Part shown: positions 8,883 through 17,181 of the stretch, piece after piece | Numbering within the stretch: position 1 is the stretch's first letter | How the letters are laid out: each line of letters begins with the position of its first letter | Source of the DNA: Mageeibacillus sp. UBA5442 | GTDB taxonomy: Bacteria; Bacillota; Clostridia; Saccharofermentanales; DTU023 | Assembly: GCA_002427475.1 (NCBI GenBank) | Contig: DIRG01000053.1 | Location: 1-50,730, forward strand | DNA length: 50,730 nt | Direction: 5' to 3' | Program-made: the position numbers and the translations under genes | The notes under the pieces: model-generated | Databases searched by the model: none | The model's input: only the letters and a program-made list of their open reading frames with translations | Told to the model about the DNA's origin: nothing

Positions 8883-10004
8883 TTATTTACCCTCCTGTAC
8901 TGTTTCAGCTTCCAAGGCAGCCAGCTCATCTCTGGTGTTCTTAACCACCAGTTTCTGGCGTGCGCCGGCCAAGAACTGCTCAGCCGCGAAGAAGAGGAAA
9001 ATTGAAGCTTGGATGATCGAAATCATTTCCGAAGGTACGTCACTGTGTGTTGACATCAACTGACAGCCCCGGTTCAGATAGGCCAGGAAAAATGCCGCGA
9101 AAGGTACAAAGGCGGGATTATTTCTGGCCAAAATCGCTATCGTGATTCCGGTCCAGCCGAAGCCGGGTAACTCTTTCCATAAGAAGGTATTGTAGCGACC
9201 CAGAACTTCAATTGCGCCTCCCATCCCGGAGAGGAAACCGCCGATGAACTGCGCCAAAACCAAAGTGGACATCACGTTCATGCCGGAGTACTTAGCGAAG
9301 TTTGGGTTGATACCGATCATGCGTACCTGATAACCCCAGCGGGTACGGTACATAAAGATGGCAATGATCACCACGAAGACCAAGCCCACAATAAAGCCGT
9401 AGGTTAAGCGGGAGCCGCCTGAAACCATCTGCGGGATCTTAGCAGTTTCCAGAAAGGGAAAAGTCTGCGTAGCACCCTTGGAGCGGTCTGCGAAAACGTT
9501 GTTTAAAAAATGCATAATCACATAGAGGACAACGTAGTTCAGCATCAGAGATGAGACCATTTCACTGGCTCCAACCCGAACCCGGAGTAAAGCGGGAATC
9601 AGAGTGATCAAACCACCTATCAAAGCTCCCAGCAGCACACTGACAACTGGGTGAATTCCTGCAGGCATCGGTACATAGATACCAATCAATGCACCAACGA
9701 AACCGCCGGCCAAAACGGCACCTTCTCCACCGAGGTTAAACATATCAGCTGAGAACATAACACAAACACCAAGGCCGGTGAACATTGTCGGTATCATCAA
9801 AGCCAGAATCTGGTACAGGGACTGCGGATTAAAATTGGCGCTGTCACCATGGAAGGAAACCAGGGGCGCAACCAAGAGTTGTTTTAGAGCTTCAAAAGGC
9901 TCGTCCGAGGCCAAGAAAATAAAGATTGCTGCCACTGCCAATGCTAGCAAAATAGCTGCTAGGCCCCGCAAGATATTAAATGCGAGCATTCTTCGTTTAT
10001 ACAT
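8883..10004 (-). CDS. Nucleoside ABC transporter permease 1 (NupP/YufP-like)
   Basis: A 373-residue permease of the same family as the following gene, but with the longer N-terminus typical of the NupP subunit. Recognisable segments are FNLGGEGAVLAGGF, ASEMVSSLMLNY and RMIGINPNFAKYSGMNV, the last being the ATPase-contact loop. The start overlaps the ATPase gene by eight bases. Together with the second permease it would form the heterodimeric membrane channel of a nucleoside importer. Confidence 0.92.
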   Translation of the reverse strand: MYKRRMLAFNILRGLAAILLALAVAAIFIFLASDEPFEALKQLLVAPLVSFHGDSANFNPQSLYQILALMIPTMFTGLGVCVMFSADMFNLGGEGAVLAGGFVGALIGIYVPMPAGIHPVVSVLLGALIGGLITLIPALLRVRVGASEMVSSLMLNYVVLYVIMHFLNNVFADRSKGATQTFPFLETAKIPQMVSGGSRLTYGFIVGLVFVVIIAIFMYRTRWGYQVRMIGINPNFAKYSGMNVMSTLVLAQFIGGFLSGMGGAIEVLGRYNTFLWKELPGFGWTGITIAILARNNPAFVPFAAFFLAYLNRGCQLMSTHSDVPSEMISIIQASIFLFFAAEQFLAGARQKLVVKNTRDELAALEAETVQEGK

Positions 10005-11577
10005 ACGCCGCCTCCTCTATTTTCTCATCGTCCTGCCTTCTCAGACCCAGCATGTATTCGCCCATAACTTCGTCAGTTACAGTGTCTGTGTCATCGAAAC
10101 AGGCCGCAATCTCGCCACCATAAAAGATAAGCAGCCGGTCAGACATCTCCATAACTTCGCTTAGATCAGCTGAGACCAACAGTACGGCAGCACCTTCGCG
10201 GCTGAGTTCGACTAGCCGTTTACGAATGAATTCCGTAGCTCCGACGTCGATACCGCGCGTGGGCTGATCTGCTATGATCAGATCCGGCTCACTGGAAAAC
10301 TCGCGCGCAACGACCACTTTCTGAATATTTCCACCCGAAAGCATCTCAACTTCCTGTGTCTGGTTCCTAGCTACTATGCGATACTCTTGAATCAGCTTAT
10401 CGGTGTCTTCGTAGATTTTTTTCGTCTTGAAAAAGGGGCCGCTATTGTATTTTTTGGATGCGAAACGGTCCGCAATAATATTATCTGTTATGCTTCCTCG
10501 AGCGGCAATACCGTAGAGCATGCGGTCTTCAGGGATCAAAGAAACGCCCTTGCGGCGGATCTCCCTTTGACCTAAACCCAGAATGCTTTCTTCGTTGACT
10601 GTCACTTCTCCCGTGTGCGCCTCGCGCAAACCGAAGAGTATGTCTACCAGCTCTCGTTGTCCATTACCTTCAACGCCGGCAATGCCGACTATCTCGCCTG
10701 CACGCACGTTAAAGGACACATTATTTAATACGAGTTTATTCCACTCGTTGGTGTGGGAAACATCATTAACAGCAAGAACAACCTCTTTGGGTTGGGCTTC
10801 ATCTTTTTCCAACTGCAAAACAACATCACGTCCTATCATCAGACGGGATATTTCCTGCTCACTTATATGCGCGGTCTCGTAGACGCCCATGGAGCGTCCT
10901 CCCCGCATAATAGTCATTCGCTCTGTGAGCTCTTTGATTTCATTCAGACGATGGGAAATAAAAATGATGGTAAAGCCTTCGTCGCGCAAATTATGCAACT
11001 CGTGGAAAAGCTCTACCGTTTCGTTTGATGTTAATACCGCCGTAGGTTCATCCAGAATCAGGATCCTAGCCCCACGCAAGAGAGCCTTCAAAATCTCAAC
11101 TTTCTGTTTCATACCTACAGGGATATCCATGACGCGCTTTTCTGCATCAATCTTAAAATGATAGCGCTCTGCTATCTCAGTGGTCATCCTGACAGCTTCA
11201 TCGTAATCTATGGCGATGCCTTTTTTCGGCGGCATGCCCAGCACCATGTTCTCTGCCACAGTCAAACTTGGCACAAGCATCAGATGTTGGTGAACCATAC
11301 CAATTCCATGCTTGATTGCTTCTGCCGGAGATGACAGTTCGGTTTTCTCTCCGTTGATGAAAATATCGCCTACAGTTGGCTGTTCCATGCCAAAGAGCAT
11401 CTTGACAAGTGTAGATTTGCCGGCTCCATTCTCACCAATCAGTGCATGTATTTCGCCTTTACGAACCGAAAAATCAACATTGCGATTCGCTGCGATTCCG
11501 TTGGGATATACCTTGGAGATTCCTCTCATATCAACAGCGAGCTCCACATCCCGAGCCGTTTTTTCAGCAGCACTCAT
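9997..11577 (-). CDS. Nucleoside ABC transporter ATP-binding protein (NupO/YufO-like)
   Basis: A 526-residue tandem ATPase. The first NBD has Walker A GENGAGKST, Walker B ILILDEPTAVL and a degenerate signature region (IPVGMKQKVEIL). The second has a shortened Walker A-like segment (GVEGNGQREL), signature LSGGNIQKV and Walker B LIIADQPTRGID. This RbsA-like arrangement is typical of ATPases of BMP-family nucleoside importers. A GGAGGAGAGGAG site precedes the ATG. An inverted repeat separates it from the lipoprotein gene upstream, which may lower its expression relative to the binding protein. Confidence 0.94.
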   Translation of the reverse strand: MSAAEKTARDVELAVDMRGISKVYPNGIAANRNVDFSVRKGEIHALIGENGAGKSTLVKMLFGMEQPTVGDIFINGEKTELSSPAEAIKHGIGMVHQHLMLVPSLTVAENMVLGMPPKKGIAIDYDEAVRMTTEIAERYHFKIDAEKRVMDIPVGMKQKVEILKALLRGARILILDEPTAVLTSNETVELFHELHNLRDEGFTIIFISHRLNEIKELTERMTIMRGGRSMGVYETAHISEQEISRLMIGRDVVLQLEKDEAQPKEVVLAVNDVSHTNEWNKLVLNNVSFNVRAGEIVGIAGVEGNGQRELVDILFGLREAHTGEVTVNEESILGLGQREIRRKGVSLIPEDRMLYGIAARGSITDNIIADRFASKKYNSGPFFKTKKIYEDTDKLIQEYRIVARNQTQEVEMLSGGNIQKVVVAREFSSEPDLIIADQPTRGIDVGATEFIRKRLVELSREGAAVLLVSADLSEVMEMSDRLLIFYGGEIAACFDDTDTVTDEVMGEYMLGLRRQDDEKIEEAAYV

Positions 11578-11612
11578 CGGCCTCTCCTCTCCTCCACTTC
11601 CTCAGTTATATA

Positions 11613-11643
11613 ATGGCGGATGATCGCTTTGACCATCCGCCAT
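11613..11643. other. Intercistronic hairpin between lipoprotein and ATPase genes
   Basis: A perfect 10-base inverted repeat (ATGGCGGATG at 11613-11622, CATCCGCCAT at 11634-11643) lies between the binding-protein gene and the ATPase gene. There is no strong T-run on the minus strand, so it is better read as a partial terminator or mRNA-stabilising element. Such elements often keep binding protein in excess over transporter. Confidence 0.6.
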
Positions 11644-11680
11644 GAAATATCCGCTTTTACGGAATATTTAGTTTATTGTC

Positions 11681-12871
11681 TTATGGTTGCAGTGAATCTC
11701 TCAATTCTTCAACTGCGCCAGTCTCATCACCAATAGCTGTTGGGACTTCAATCTCACCACTTACGATGCCTTCCTCTGCAGCCTGGACTTGTGCTTTAAC
11801 TTCATCAGGTGCATAGGTGTCGAAGTTTTTGTCAGTTACGATGCCAACTCCGCCTTCAGTAATACCGAGCAAAAGGTCTTCGCCGTAGTGTTCACGTCCG
11901 GCATCCAGCTCATCAAAGAACCAGATAATTGAGTTGCCGATATTTTTGAGTCCGCTGGTCAATGTAATAGAGGCCAGCTCTTCAGAGAAGGTCAGCTCTT
12001 GGTCAGAGTCAACGCCGATGAACCATGCTTTACCGGTTTCGAGTGCGGCTTCAGCTGCACCATTACCGGAGTTACCGGCAACGCCCCAGATAATGTCAGC
12101 ATTGTTGTCGTTGATCATGGAGATGGCCAATTCTTTTGCTCTGGCCGGGTCTACGTAACTGTTGACGTAACGGGTATCCACTTTGACGTCTTCATTAGAA
12201 TACTGAGCACCTAAGAGGAAGCCATACAGGAAGTCATTGATAACCGGGCTGTCAACGCCGCCGACAAATCCGAGTACATTGTCTTCATTGATTTTGTCGA
12301 GGCTGGTTTCCTGTGTCATTGCTCCTGCAAAGACACCGACCAAATAACCCATGTCATTTTGTTTGTAGTTGATGTTTACGATATTGTCGCCTACACCGGC
12401 TGAGTCGTAAATCAAATACTTCTGATCAGGGTATTCAGCAGCTACTTCGTTCACGTAGTCAGGCATCTGGTAGGTTCCACAGATGATGAGATCATATTGT
12501 CCTGATTCAGATACTTCATATAGAGTACTGAGCCACTGGGGTTGATCTTCATCAGCGCCGCCCATTTCGATGGTGCGATAGGTAATGCGGCCGGCTGCTT
12601 CCAATTCTGCCAATCCTGCTTCTGCTGAGTCGAAGAAAGATCTGTCGCCGAGAGTTCCGTTAACTAAGTTAACAACATTAAACACTTCGTCTTCTGGATC
12701 TTCTGGATCTTCGGGATCTTCGGGGTCTTCGGGGTCAACCGGGTCGGTTGCGCCTGGCTCATTAGTTTCTTGAGCCGGATCCGATGGTTCTGCTGGTTCT
12801 GAAGGTGCACATGACACCAACATCGTCACTGCTAATAGCAGGCTCAGAACTGTCAATAATATTTTTCTCAT
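11681..12871 (-). CDS. BMP-family nucleoside-binding lipoprotein
   Basis: A 396-residue substrate-binding lipoprotein of the Bmp/Med (PnrA-like) family. The signal peptide ends in the lipobox LVSC with Cys21. A low-complexity linker of repeated Asp-Pro-Glu (residues about 46-61) tethers the domain. The mature domain has the family's VNGTLGDRSFFDSA, GFVGGVDSPVINDFLYGFLLGA and IIWGVAGNSGNGAAEAA segments. In this family the ligand is a nucleoside, and the downstream importer and nucleoside hydrolases agree. It is the first gene of the operon, with AGGAGG before the ATG and a good promoter upstream. Confidence 0.93.
   Translation of the reverse strand: MRKILLTVLSLLLAVTMLVSCAPSEPAEPSDPAQETNEPGATDPVDPEDPEDPEDPEDPEDEVFNVVNLVNGTLGDRSFFDSAEAGLAELEAAGRITYRTIEMGGADEDQPQWLSTLYEVSESGQYDLIICGTYQMPDYVNEVAAEYPDQKYLIYDSAGVGDNIVNINYKQNDMGYLVGVFAGAMTQETSLDKINEDNVLGFVGGVDSPVINDFLYGFLLGAQYSNEDVKVDTRYVNSYVDPARAKELAISMINDNNADIIWGVAGNSGNGAAEAALETGKAWFIGVDSDQELTFSEELASITLTSGLKNIGNSIIWFFDELDAGREHYGEDLLLGITEGGVGIVTDKNFDTYAPDEVKAQVQAAEEGIVSGEIEVPTAIGDETGAVEELRDSLQP
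12689..12738 (-). repeat. Nine-base tandem repeat coding for the Asp-Pro-Glu linker
   Basis: About five copies of a nine-base unit (plus-strand form near TCTTCTGGA / TCTTCGGGG) lie in frame in the lipoprotein gene and encode the (Asp-Pro-Glu) linker. Copies differ at third positions. In-frame gain or loss of units would change linker length without breaking the gene. Confidence 0.8.
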
Positions 12872-12885
12872 TTTTTCCTCCTAGA

Positions 12886-12955
12886 AATTGCATTTGAAAA
12901 TTTTTACTTGCAATTTACATTACAATTAGTATAAACAACTAAATTCACTTGTCAA
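12886..12955 (-). promoter_or_regulatory. Promoter and inverted repeat upstream of the nucleoside operon
   Basis: On the minus strand TTGACA (12950-12955) and TATACT (12928-12933) are separated by 16 bases, close to a sigma-A consensus. Downstream, in the leader, AATTGCA (12886-12892) and TGCAATT (12909-12915) form an inverted repeat that could bind a regulator. I do not recognise a purine riboswitch here. The plus-strand reductase gene must use the other part of this intergenic region; a TATAAT occurs at 13019-13024. Confidence 0.7.
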
Positions 12956-13062
12956 TTAAGGTCCTAAAATATGACACATGCTACATAATGATAGCTATAT
13001 AAGTATTATAACGAGTAGTATAATTATGATCAAATTTAGTAAATATAGAAGGAAATTTTAAA

Positions 13063-13653
13063 ATGGAAAAATTGCTTTTTATCGATTCATGCATTCGCCG
13101 GGAGGAATCTCGCACGAAAAAAGCTGCCGATTATCTGATGCAAAAGCTGGAAGCCACCGGTAAGTATGAGATTGAGTCGCTGTGTTTGATGGATGAACCT
13201 CTTGTTTATCTAAGCGGAGACTTCTTCAAACAGCGTGAACGCTTGCTCGCAGAAGGCAAACGAAATCATCGGCGCTTTGATTATGCCCATCAGTTTGCGC
13301 AGGCCGACGTCATTGTCGTAGCGGCCCCCTTCTGGGATCTGGGCTTCCCTGCTCTGCTAAAGACCTATATTGAGAATGTTTCGGTCGATGGTATTACTTT
13401 TTACGCGGACGCGGAAGGCTGTCACGGCATGTCGAGGGGACGGCACCTGATCTTCGTCACCACCCGTGGCGGAGACTATGAGGATACACCTTTGGAAATG
13501 GGCTCTCGTTATATGGAGGCCTTGGGTGTCTTCTTTGGCATTGATGACTACAGTTGTCTCTTTGCAGAGGGCTTAGACGGTGAAGGCAACGACCCTGAAG
13601 CCTTGATGCAGGAACTCTTCGCTGAAATCGACCGCTCCGTAGCTGAACTCTAA
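13063..13653 (+). CDS. NAD(P)H-dependent FMN reductase, flavodoxin-like fold
   Basis: A 196-residue protein of the Flavodoxin_2 group (AzoR/quinone reductase-like). It opens with a beta strand and phosphate loop (LLFIDSCIRREESRTKKAADYL), followed by ADVIVVAAPFWDLGFPALLKTYIENV, where FMN and the second substrate bind, and FVTTRGGDYED. It would use NAD(P)H to reduce quinones or azo-type acceptors in the cytoplasm; the true substrate is unknown. GAAGGAAATTT precedes the ATG. It diverges from the nucleoside operon. Confidence 0.86.
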   Translation: MEKLLFIDSCIRREESRTKKAADYLMQKLEATGKYEIESLCLMDEPLVYLSGDFFKQRERLLAEGKRNHRRFDYAHQFAQADVIVVAAPFWDLGFPALLKTYIENVSVDGITFYADAEGCHGMSRGRHLIFVTTRGGDYEDTPLEMGSRYMEALGVFFGIDDYSCLFAEGLDGEGNDPEALMQELFAEIDRSVAEL

Positions 13654-13668
13654 TTGTGTGACGGTGTT

Positions 13669-13720
13669 TCCGGCACAGTCTGCTTGTTGGTAGAAGGTGC
13701 CGGACGTTTTCGTTTTATTG
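13669..13720 (+). terminator. Terminator between the convergent reductase and acetyltransferase genes
   Basis: TCCGGCAC (13669-13676) pairs with GTGCCGGA (13697-13704) around a 20-base loop, followed by GTTTTCGTTTTA on the plus strand. The position just after the reductase stop supports termination of that gene. Confidence 0.65.
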
Positions 13721-14245
13721 CTGATTAAGATCCAATTTCATATAGTCAGCTGCGTAATATTTGCCCTCCAGCTTATAAAAGCGATCTAGAACCCCGAATT
13801 GCTCAAAGCCGAATTTCTTGTACAGAGCTATGGCTCGTTTATTCTCGGACAAGACCTCCAAAGTAATCAATTCGACCTCGAGCGAGCGGGCAAATCCGAT
13901 CATTTGCCGCATCAAAGCGGAGCCAATCCCCTGCCCCCAATGGCTCATTTTCACACTGAGAGCTATATTGGCTCGATGTTGCATACGCTCTCTAGCGTAA
14001 GATTGGATATTAGCATTTCCTACTATATCGGCACCGTCAAGAGCAAGGAAATATTTAGAACGCTGAGAGCTCTGCATAGACTCTAGGAAGCGTCGCTCTT
14101 CTTCCACGCTAAAAGGAATACCCTCCGGACCAAATGTAAGGTTATGAGTCTCCGAACCAATCTGTCTGAGATACTCCAATAGATCAGCGGCATCCGCCGG
14201 TCTCGCTTCCCTAATGATAAAACTATCTAATTCATTCCTAGACAT
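13715..14245 (-). CDS. GNAT family N-acetyltransferase
   Basis: I set the start at 14245 (MSRNELDSF) because GGGGGAAG lies 5 bases upstream; the frame is open to 14335. The 176-residue protein shows the GNAT fold: IREARPADAADLLEYL at the start, VKMSHWGQGIGSALM (the Q/R-x-x-G-x-G/A acetyl-CoA loop) and LEVLSENKRAIALYKKFGF. The acceptor (small molecule or protein amine) cannot be told. It appears to be a single gene. Confidence 0.9.
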   Translation of the reverse strand: MSRNELDSFIIREARPADAADLLEYLRQIGSETHNLTFGPEGIPFSVEEERRFLESMQSSQRSKYFLALDGADIVGNANIQSYARERMQHRANIALSVKMSHWGQGIGSALMRQMIGFARSLEVELITLEVLSENKRAIALYKKFGFEQFGVLDRFYKLEGKYYAADYMKLDLNQQ

Positions 14246-14348
14246 CAAACTTCCCCCGTAATTTTCTGTACAAATTTTGTCTGCAAACTTACAGTACCCT
14301 AAAAAAGATTCAAAAACTACAGCCTCTAGCGACAATCAATGCTAACTT

Positions 14349-14390
14349 GTCAAAGAAGTTAAGTTTCGTGCCAGGCACGATATGTGAATT
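14349..14390 (+). repeat. Palindromic dispersed repeat, copy 1
   Basis: The core TTTCGTGCCAGGCACGAT at 14364-14381 contains the 13-base palindrome CGTGCCAGGCACG. Flanks (GTCAAAGAAGTTAAG before, ATGTGAATT after) resemble those of the other copies in this window, so the repeat unit is longer than its palindrome. It lies between the acetyltransferase and DUF4256 genes. Confidence 0.85.
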
Positions 14391-14405
14391 GGAAGGATCA
14401 TCTAG

Positions 14406-14969
14406 ATGGCTAAGGTACTTGGTGATAAAGATAAGGACAAACTTCTGAACATCATAGAAGAACGATATATTCAAAGCCTCGAGAGTAGAAAGCTTTCTAC
14501 AGTTAAAGGTTGGAATGAGATTGAATCACGTCTGAGAAGACACTGGTCAAAACTGTGGTCTTTGTCCCAAATGGAAACGAGTGGCGGCGAGCCTCGTTTA
14601 ATTTCTGTTGATGATCAAGGAAATTTATTATTCATAGACTGCTCTGAAGAAACACCTGCAGGTCGTCGCAATGTCTGCTATGATCGCGAAGCCTTGGAGT
14701 CTCGCAAGAAGCATAAACCTAAAACTAGCTGTCTTGATATGTGTCAGGAAATGGGAGTCGAGCTTCTATCCGAATATGAGTATCGTGATCTGCAGAAAAT
14801 TTATGATTTAGACTTGAGGACATCTAGCTGGGTCAAGACTCCAGACAAGATACGCAAGCTAGGCGGAGCCCTGTTTTGTGATAGACGTTATGACACAGTC
14901 TTCCTTTATCACAACGGAGCTGAATCCTACTACTCTACACGAGGCTTTCGCGCCAAATTGGAAATCTGA
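14406..14969 (+). CDS. DUF4256 family protein
   Basis: A 187-residue soluble protein matching the pattern of DUF4256: an N-terminal helical segment (LLNIIEERYIQSLESR), then WSLSQMETSGGEPRLI, FIDCSEETPAGRRNVCYDREALESRK, AVELL-like LLSEYEYRDLQ and the C-terminal SSWVKTPDKIRKLGGALFCDRRYD with HNGAESYYSTRGFR. No function is established for the family and I see no catalytic motif that gives one away. TTGGAAGGATC precedes the ATG. Palindromic repeat copies flank it on both sides. Confidence 0.85.
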   Translation: MAKVLGDKDKDKLLNIIEERYIQSLESRKLSTVKGWNEIESRLRRHWSKLWSLSQMETSGGEPRLISVDDQGNLLFIDCSEETPAGRRNVCYDREALESRKKHKPKTSCLDMCQEMGVELLSEYEYRDLQKIYDLDLRTSSWVKTPDKIRKLGGALFCDRRYDTVFLYHNGAESYYSTRGFRAKLEI

Positions 14970-14980
14970 AAGATTCAATT

Positions 14981-15084
14981 CATGAATCAGTCAAACCTGA
15001 TAACAACTCACATTTCGTGCCAGGCACGATTTATGAATTAGTCAAGTCTGTCAAACAACTCAAGTTTCGTGCCAGGCACGACTA
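14981..15084 (+). repeat. Palindromic dispersed repeat, copies 2 and 3 in tandem
   Basis: Two units with a 52-base period, each ending in the palindrome CGTGCCAGGCACG (15016-15028 and 15068-15080). The units share ATGAAT-AGTCAA and ACAACTCA before the palindrome. The second abuts the stop codon of the GIY-YIG gene, so it could also act in its 3' end. Confidence 0.88.
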
Positions 15085-15321
15085 GAGATTAAACAGTGCG
15101 ATCTTCTCTGCCCTACTCAGCTTCTTTATAGCAAATTCTCTGCTCATAGCTTTTTCTTTGGTATCAAACTCTTCCAAGTATTTTAGCTTTACCGGGTACC
15201 TGCCTCGAGTATACTTAGAACCTATTCCTGAATTATGCTCCTCCAGCCTTCTCTCAATATCCGTCGTCCAGCCCGTATAAAGCGTTCCATCGCTACATTC
15301 CAGAATATAAACAAAATTCAC
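15082..15321 (-). CDS. GIY-YIG nuclease domain protein (UPF0213-like)
   Basis: A 79-residue single-domain protein with the GIY-YIG pattern: YILECSDGTLYTGWTTDIERRLEEHN near the start, GSKYTRGRYPVKLKYLEEF in the middle and a basic KAMSREFAIKKLSRAEK tail. Members are small nucleases of uncertain cellular role, often in DNA repair or RNA decay contexts. It starts five bases after the CDGSH gene and is probably co-transcribed with it. The repeats touching its 3' end make the locus look prone to rearrangement. Confidence 0.92.
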   Translation of the reverse strand: MNFVYILECSDGTLYTGWTTDIERRLEEHNSGIGSKYTRGRYPVKLKYLEEFDTKEKAMSREFAIKKLSRAEKIALFNL

Positions 15322-15326
15322 GGATC

Positions 15327-16049
15327 TTAATCCTCAGGAAGTTCGTCCAGCTCATCTAATCCGTCTATATACTTCACTCTAATATGCTGACCATCACAAA
15401 AAGGCATATTCTTAGATTTTCCGCATCTACACAAAGTAATCCTATTTCTCACTTCATAGGTCTCGCCATCAGCTGAAACAATCGGAATACCGCCCTTCAC
15501 TGACAAAGGTCCACTCACACCCATTTCCGGATCTTGCAGCACTTCAATCGTGGGATCGTATTCAGTTTCGATTTCCTGACCGTCCTCATCAGTCAACACC
15601 AATCTACCTGACGGGCACTGACAGGCAGCTTTGATCGCCTCTTCTCTGATCTCGTCGCCATCATCAGTCATCTCCACCAGTTCCCAGGCATCGCCGGCTT
15701 CACGATGGCAAAACCTGGCATAAGCACAACGACCATCATCGTATAATTCCATGTCCGGACCCAAAATCCTCTGTTTAACTCGATCTATATAATCGTCCTT
15801 AGAAGCGGTCTCAGTGCCATCGAAGTTTTCATTTATATGTCTTCCGTCACAAAAAGGCGGATTCTTCGACTTACCACAACGGCAAAGAGTATACGTATTT
15901 GCTTGAGGCAGCTCACGACCATCCTCATAGACATAACCCTTCTCCCCGTGAGGAGTAATTATCTTTTCAACCAAAGGCACATTTCCCGTCACAACGTAAG
16001 GACCGTCTTTAATAATTTTTATTTGTGGATTTCTTCCCTTGTCGCTCAT
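15327..16049 (-). CDS. Double-CDGSH iron-sulfur protein with a central Fer4_19-like domain
   Basis: A 240-residue protein with two CDGSH motifs, LCRCGKSKNPPFCDGRH (about residues 56-72) and LCRCGKSKNMPFCDGQH (about 206-222). Each should bind a 2Fe-2S cluster through three Cys and one His. Between them CAYARFCHREAGDAW and ACQCPSGRLVL form the divergent Fer4_19-type domain seen in this architecture. An electron-transfer or redox-sensing role in the cytoplasm is likely, with no known partner. GAGGTGAAGCA precedes the ATG. Confidence 0.9.
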   Translation of the reverse strand: MSDKGRNPQIKIIKDGPYVVTGNVPLVEKIITPHGEKGYVYEDGRELPQANTYTLCRCGKSKNPPFCDGRHINENFDGTETASKDDYIDRVKQRILGPDMELYDDGRCAYARFCHREAGDAWELVEMTDDGDEIREEAIKAACQCPSGRLVLTDEDGQEIETEYDPTIEVLQDPEMGVSGPLSVKGGIPIVSADGETYEVRNRITLCRCGKSKNMPFCDGQHIRVKYIDGLDELDELPED

Positions 16050-16117
16050 TGCTTCACCTCAAGTAATTAAATTAATTTGCGAATTAACATGAATATTCTA
16101 ACAGAGATAGGAACGGA

Positions 16118-16150
16118 CGATATCGTGCCTGGCACGAAACTTAACTTAGA
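16118..16150 (-). repeat. Palindromic dispersed repeat, copy 4 (inverted)
   Basis: CGTGCCTGGCACG at 16124-16136 is followed by AAACTTAACTTAG. Read on the minus strand this gives AAGTTAAGTTTCGTGCC, matching the flank of copy 1, so this copy is in inverted orientation. It lies upstream of the CDGSH gene. Confidence 0.85.
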
Positions 16151-16272
16151 TCGTTCACATGATACGGTTAAATAGCTCTCTCTACTGCAACATAGCCTAG
16201 GAGTGATAAATGTGCTTCAAATAAGCACTATATAATTTCTTAATAGCTAAGTACTCATTAAAGGGAGACACA

Positions 16273-17052
16273 ATGACAAATATACATTTCATAGATCACA
16301 GCGGTTTCTTGATAGAACTGGAAGAAGTGTTTCTGGTTTTTGACTTTTTTCAAGATCCCACCCAAGTGCTAAGCAGATTCAGCAAGAGCGAGAAGCCCTT
16401 TGTTTTCTTCGTCTCTCATTCCCACCAAGATCACTGGAACCAAGAAATATTGAACTTCAAAACCAACGCCCCCATCTACTACATCCTCGACGGCAGCTGT
16501 GATAGCGAGGAAGTGCGCCAAGCCGCTACTAAAGATCAACGTGAGCTCATTCTCGTCAAACCTGGTGACCTGCTTCAAGGTCAGCTGCACGGCATACCTT
16601 CCCTGCTCAGGCTTTACGTCTTCGGCTCCACAGACGAAGGCTCTTCCTTCCTCCTAGTCAGCACGGCAGGCAGTTTCATCCATATGGGAGATCTCAACGA
16701 CTGGGATTGGCAAGATGAAGATTCTGAGAAAATGGAGGCCGACTACAAAGCGGAACTTACACGTATTGCTGCCACTTGGTCAGAAATACATCAGGACGAA
16801 ACTCTGCCCTCCGAATCTAAGCACTTACAACTGAGCTTCGTCCCTGTTGACAAACGACTCGAAGAAACTGCCCTAAAAGGCGCACTAACTTTCCTTCATT
16901 ATTTGCAACCTGAATATTTACTCCCCATGCACTTGAGTGGCGGCACTGAACTGCCGAGAGAACTCGCAAACACCTTGAGACAGCCAGGACACCCCAACAC
17001 AGTGCAAGTTCTAGAACTAACAGAGCCCGGACAAAACATATCATTAGTTTGA
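16273..17052 (+). CDS. MBL-fold metal-dependent hydrolase
   Basis: A 259-residue protein of the beta-lactamase-superfamily (YcbL/UlaG-like) type. It has FIDHSGFLIELEEVFLVFDFF at the N-terminus, the metal motif HSHQDHW (HxHxDH), a GDLNDWDW motif with the bridging Asp, and LLPMHLSGG near the C-terminus with a further His. Proteins of this type hydrolyse esters, lactones or phosphodiesters; the substrate cannot be assigned. AAGGGAGACACA precedes the ATG. It appears to be a single gene. Confidence 0.88.
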   Translation: MTNIHFIDHSGFLIELEEVFLVFDFFQDPTQVLSRFSKSEKPFVFFVSHSHQDHWNQEILNFKTNAPIYYILDGSCDSEEVRQAATKDQRELILVKPGDLLQGQLHGIPSLLRLYVFGSTDEGSSFLLVSTAGSFIHMGDLNDWDWQDEDSEKMEADYKAELTRIAATWSEIHQDETLPSESKHLQLSFVPVDKRLEETALKGALTFLHYLQPEYLLPMHLSGGTELPRELANTLRQPGHPNTVQVLELTEPGQNISLV

Positions 17053-17181
17053 CAATTTTCCACAAAATAACTCACCATAATAAAGCAAATCTAAATTGCT
17101 AACATTTTCGTGCAGGTTCTTAACTTTTTAAGACCTGTCTCTGTGATAGGATTAGATGAAATACTAGAAAGGTTGACCCTT

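Noticed and set aside
12872..13062. Purine riboswitch in front of the nucleoside operon
   Set aside because: Searched by eye on the minus strand; only a promoter and a short inverted repeat are visible, without the conserved junction of a purine aptamer.
14981..15084. CRISPR array
   Set aside because: Only two tandem units with no unique spacers of constant length and no cas genes.
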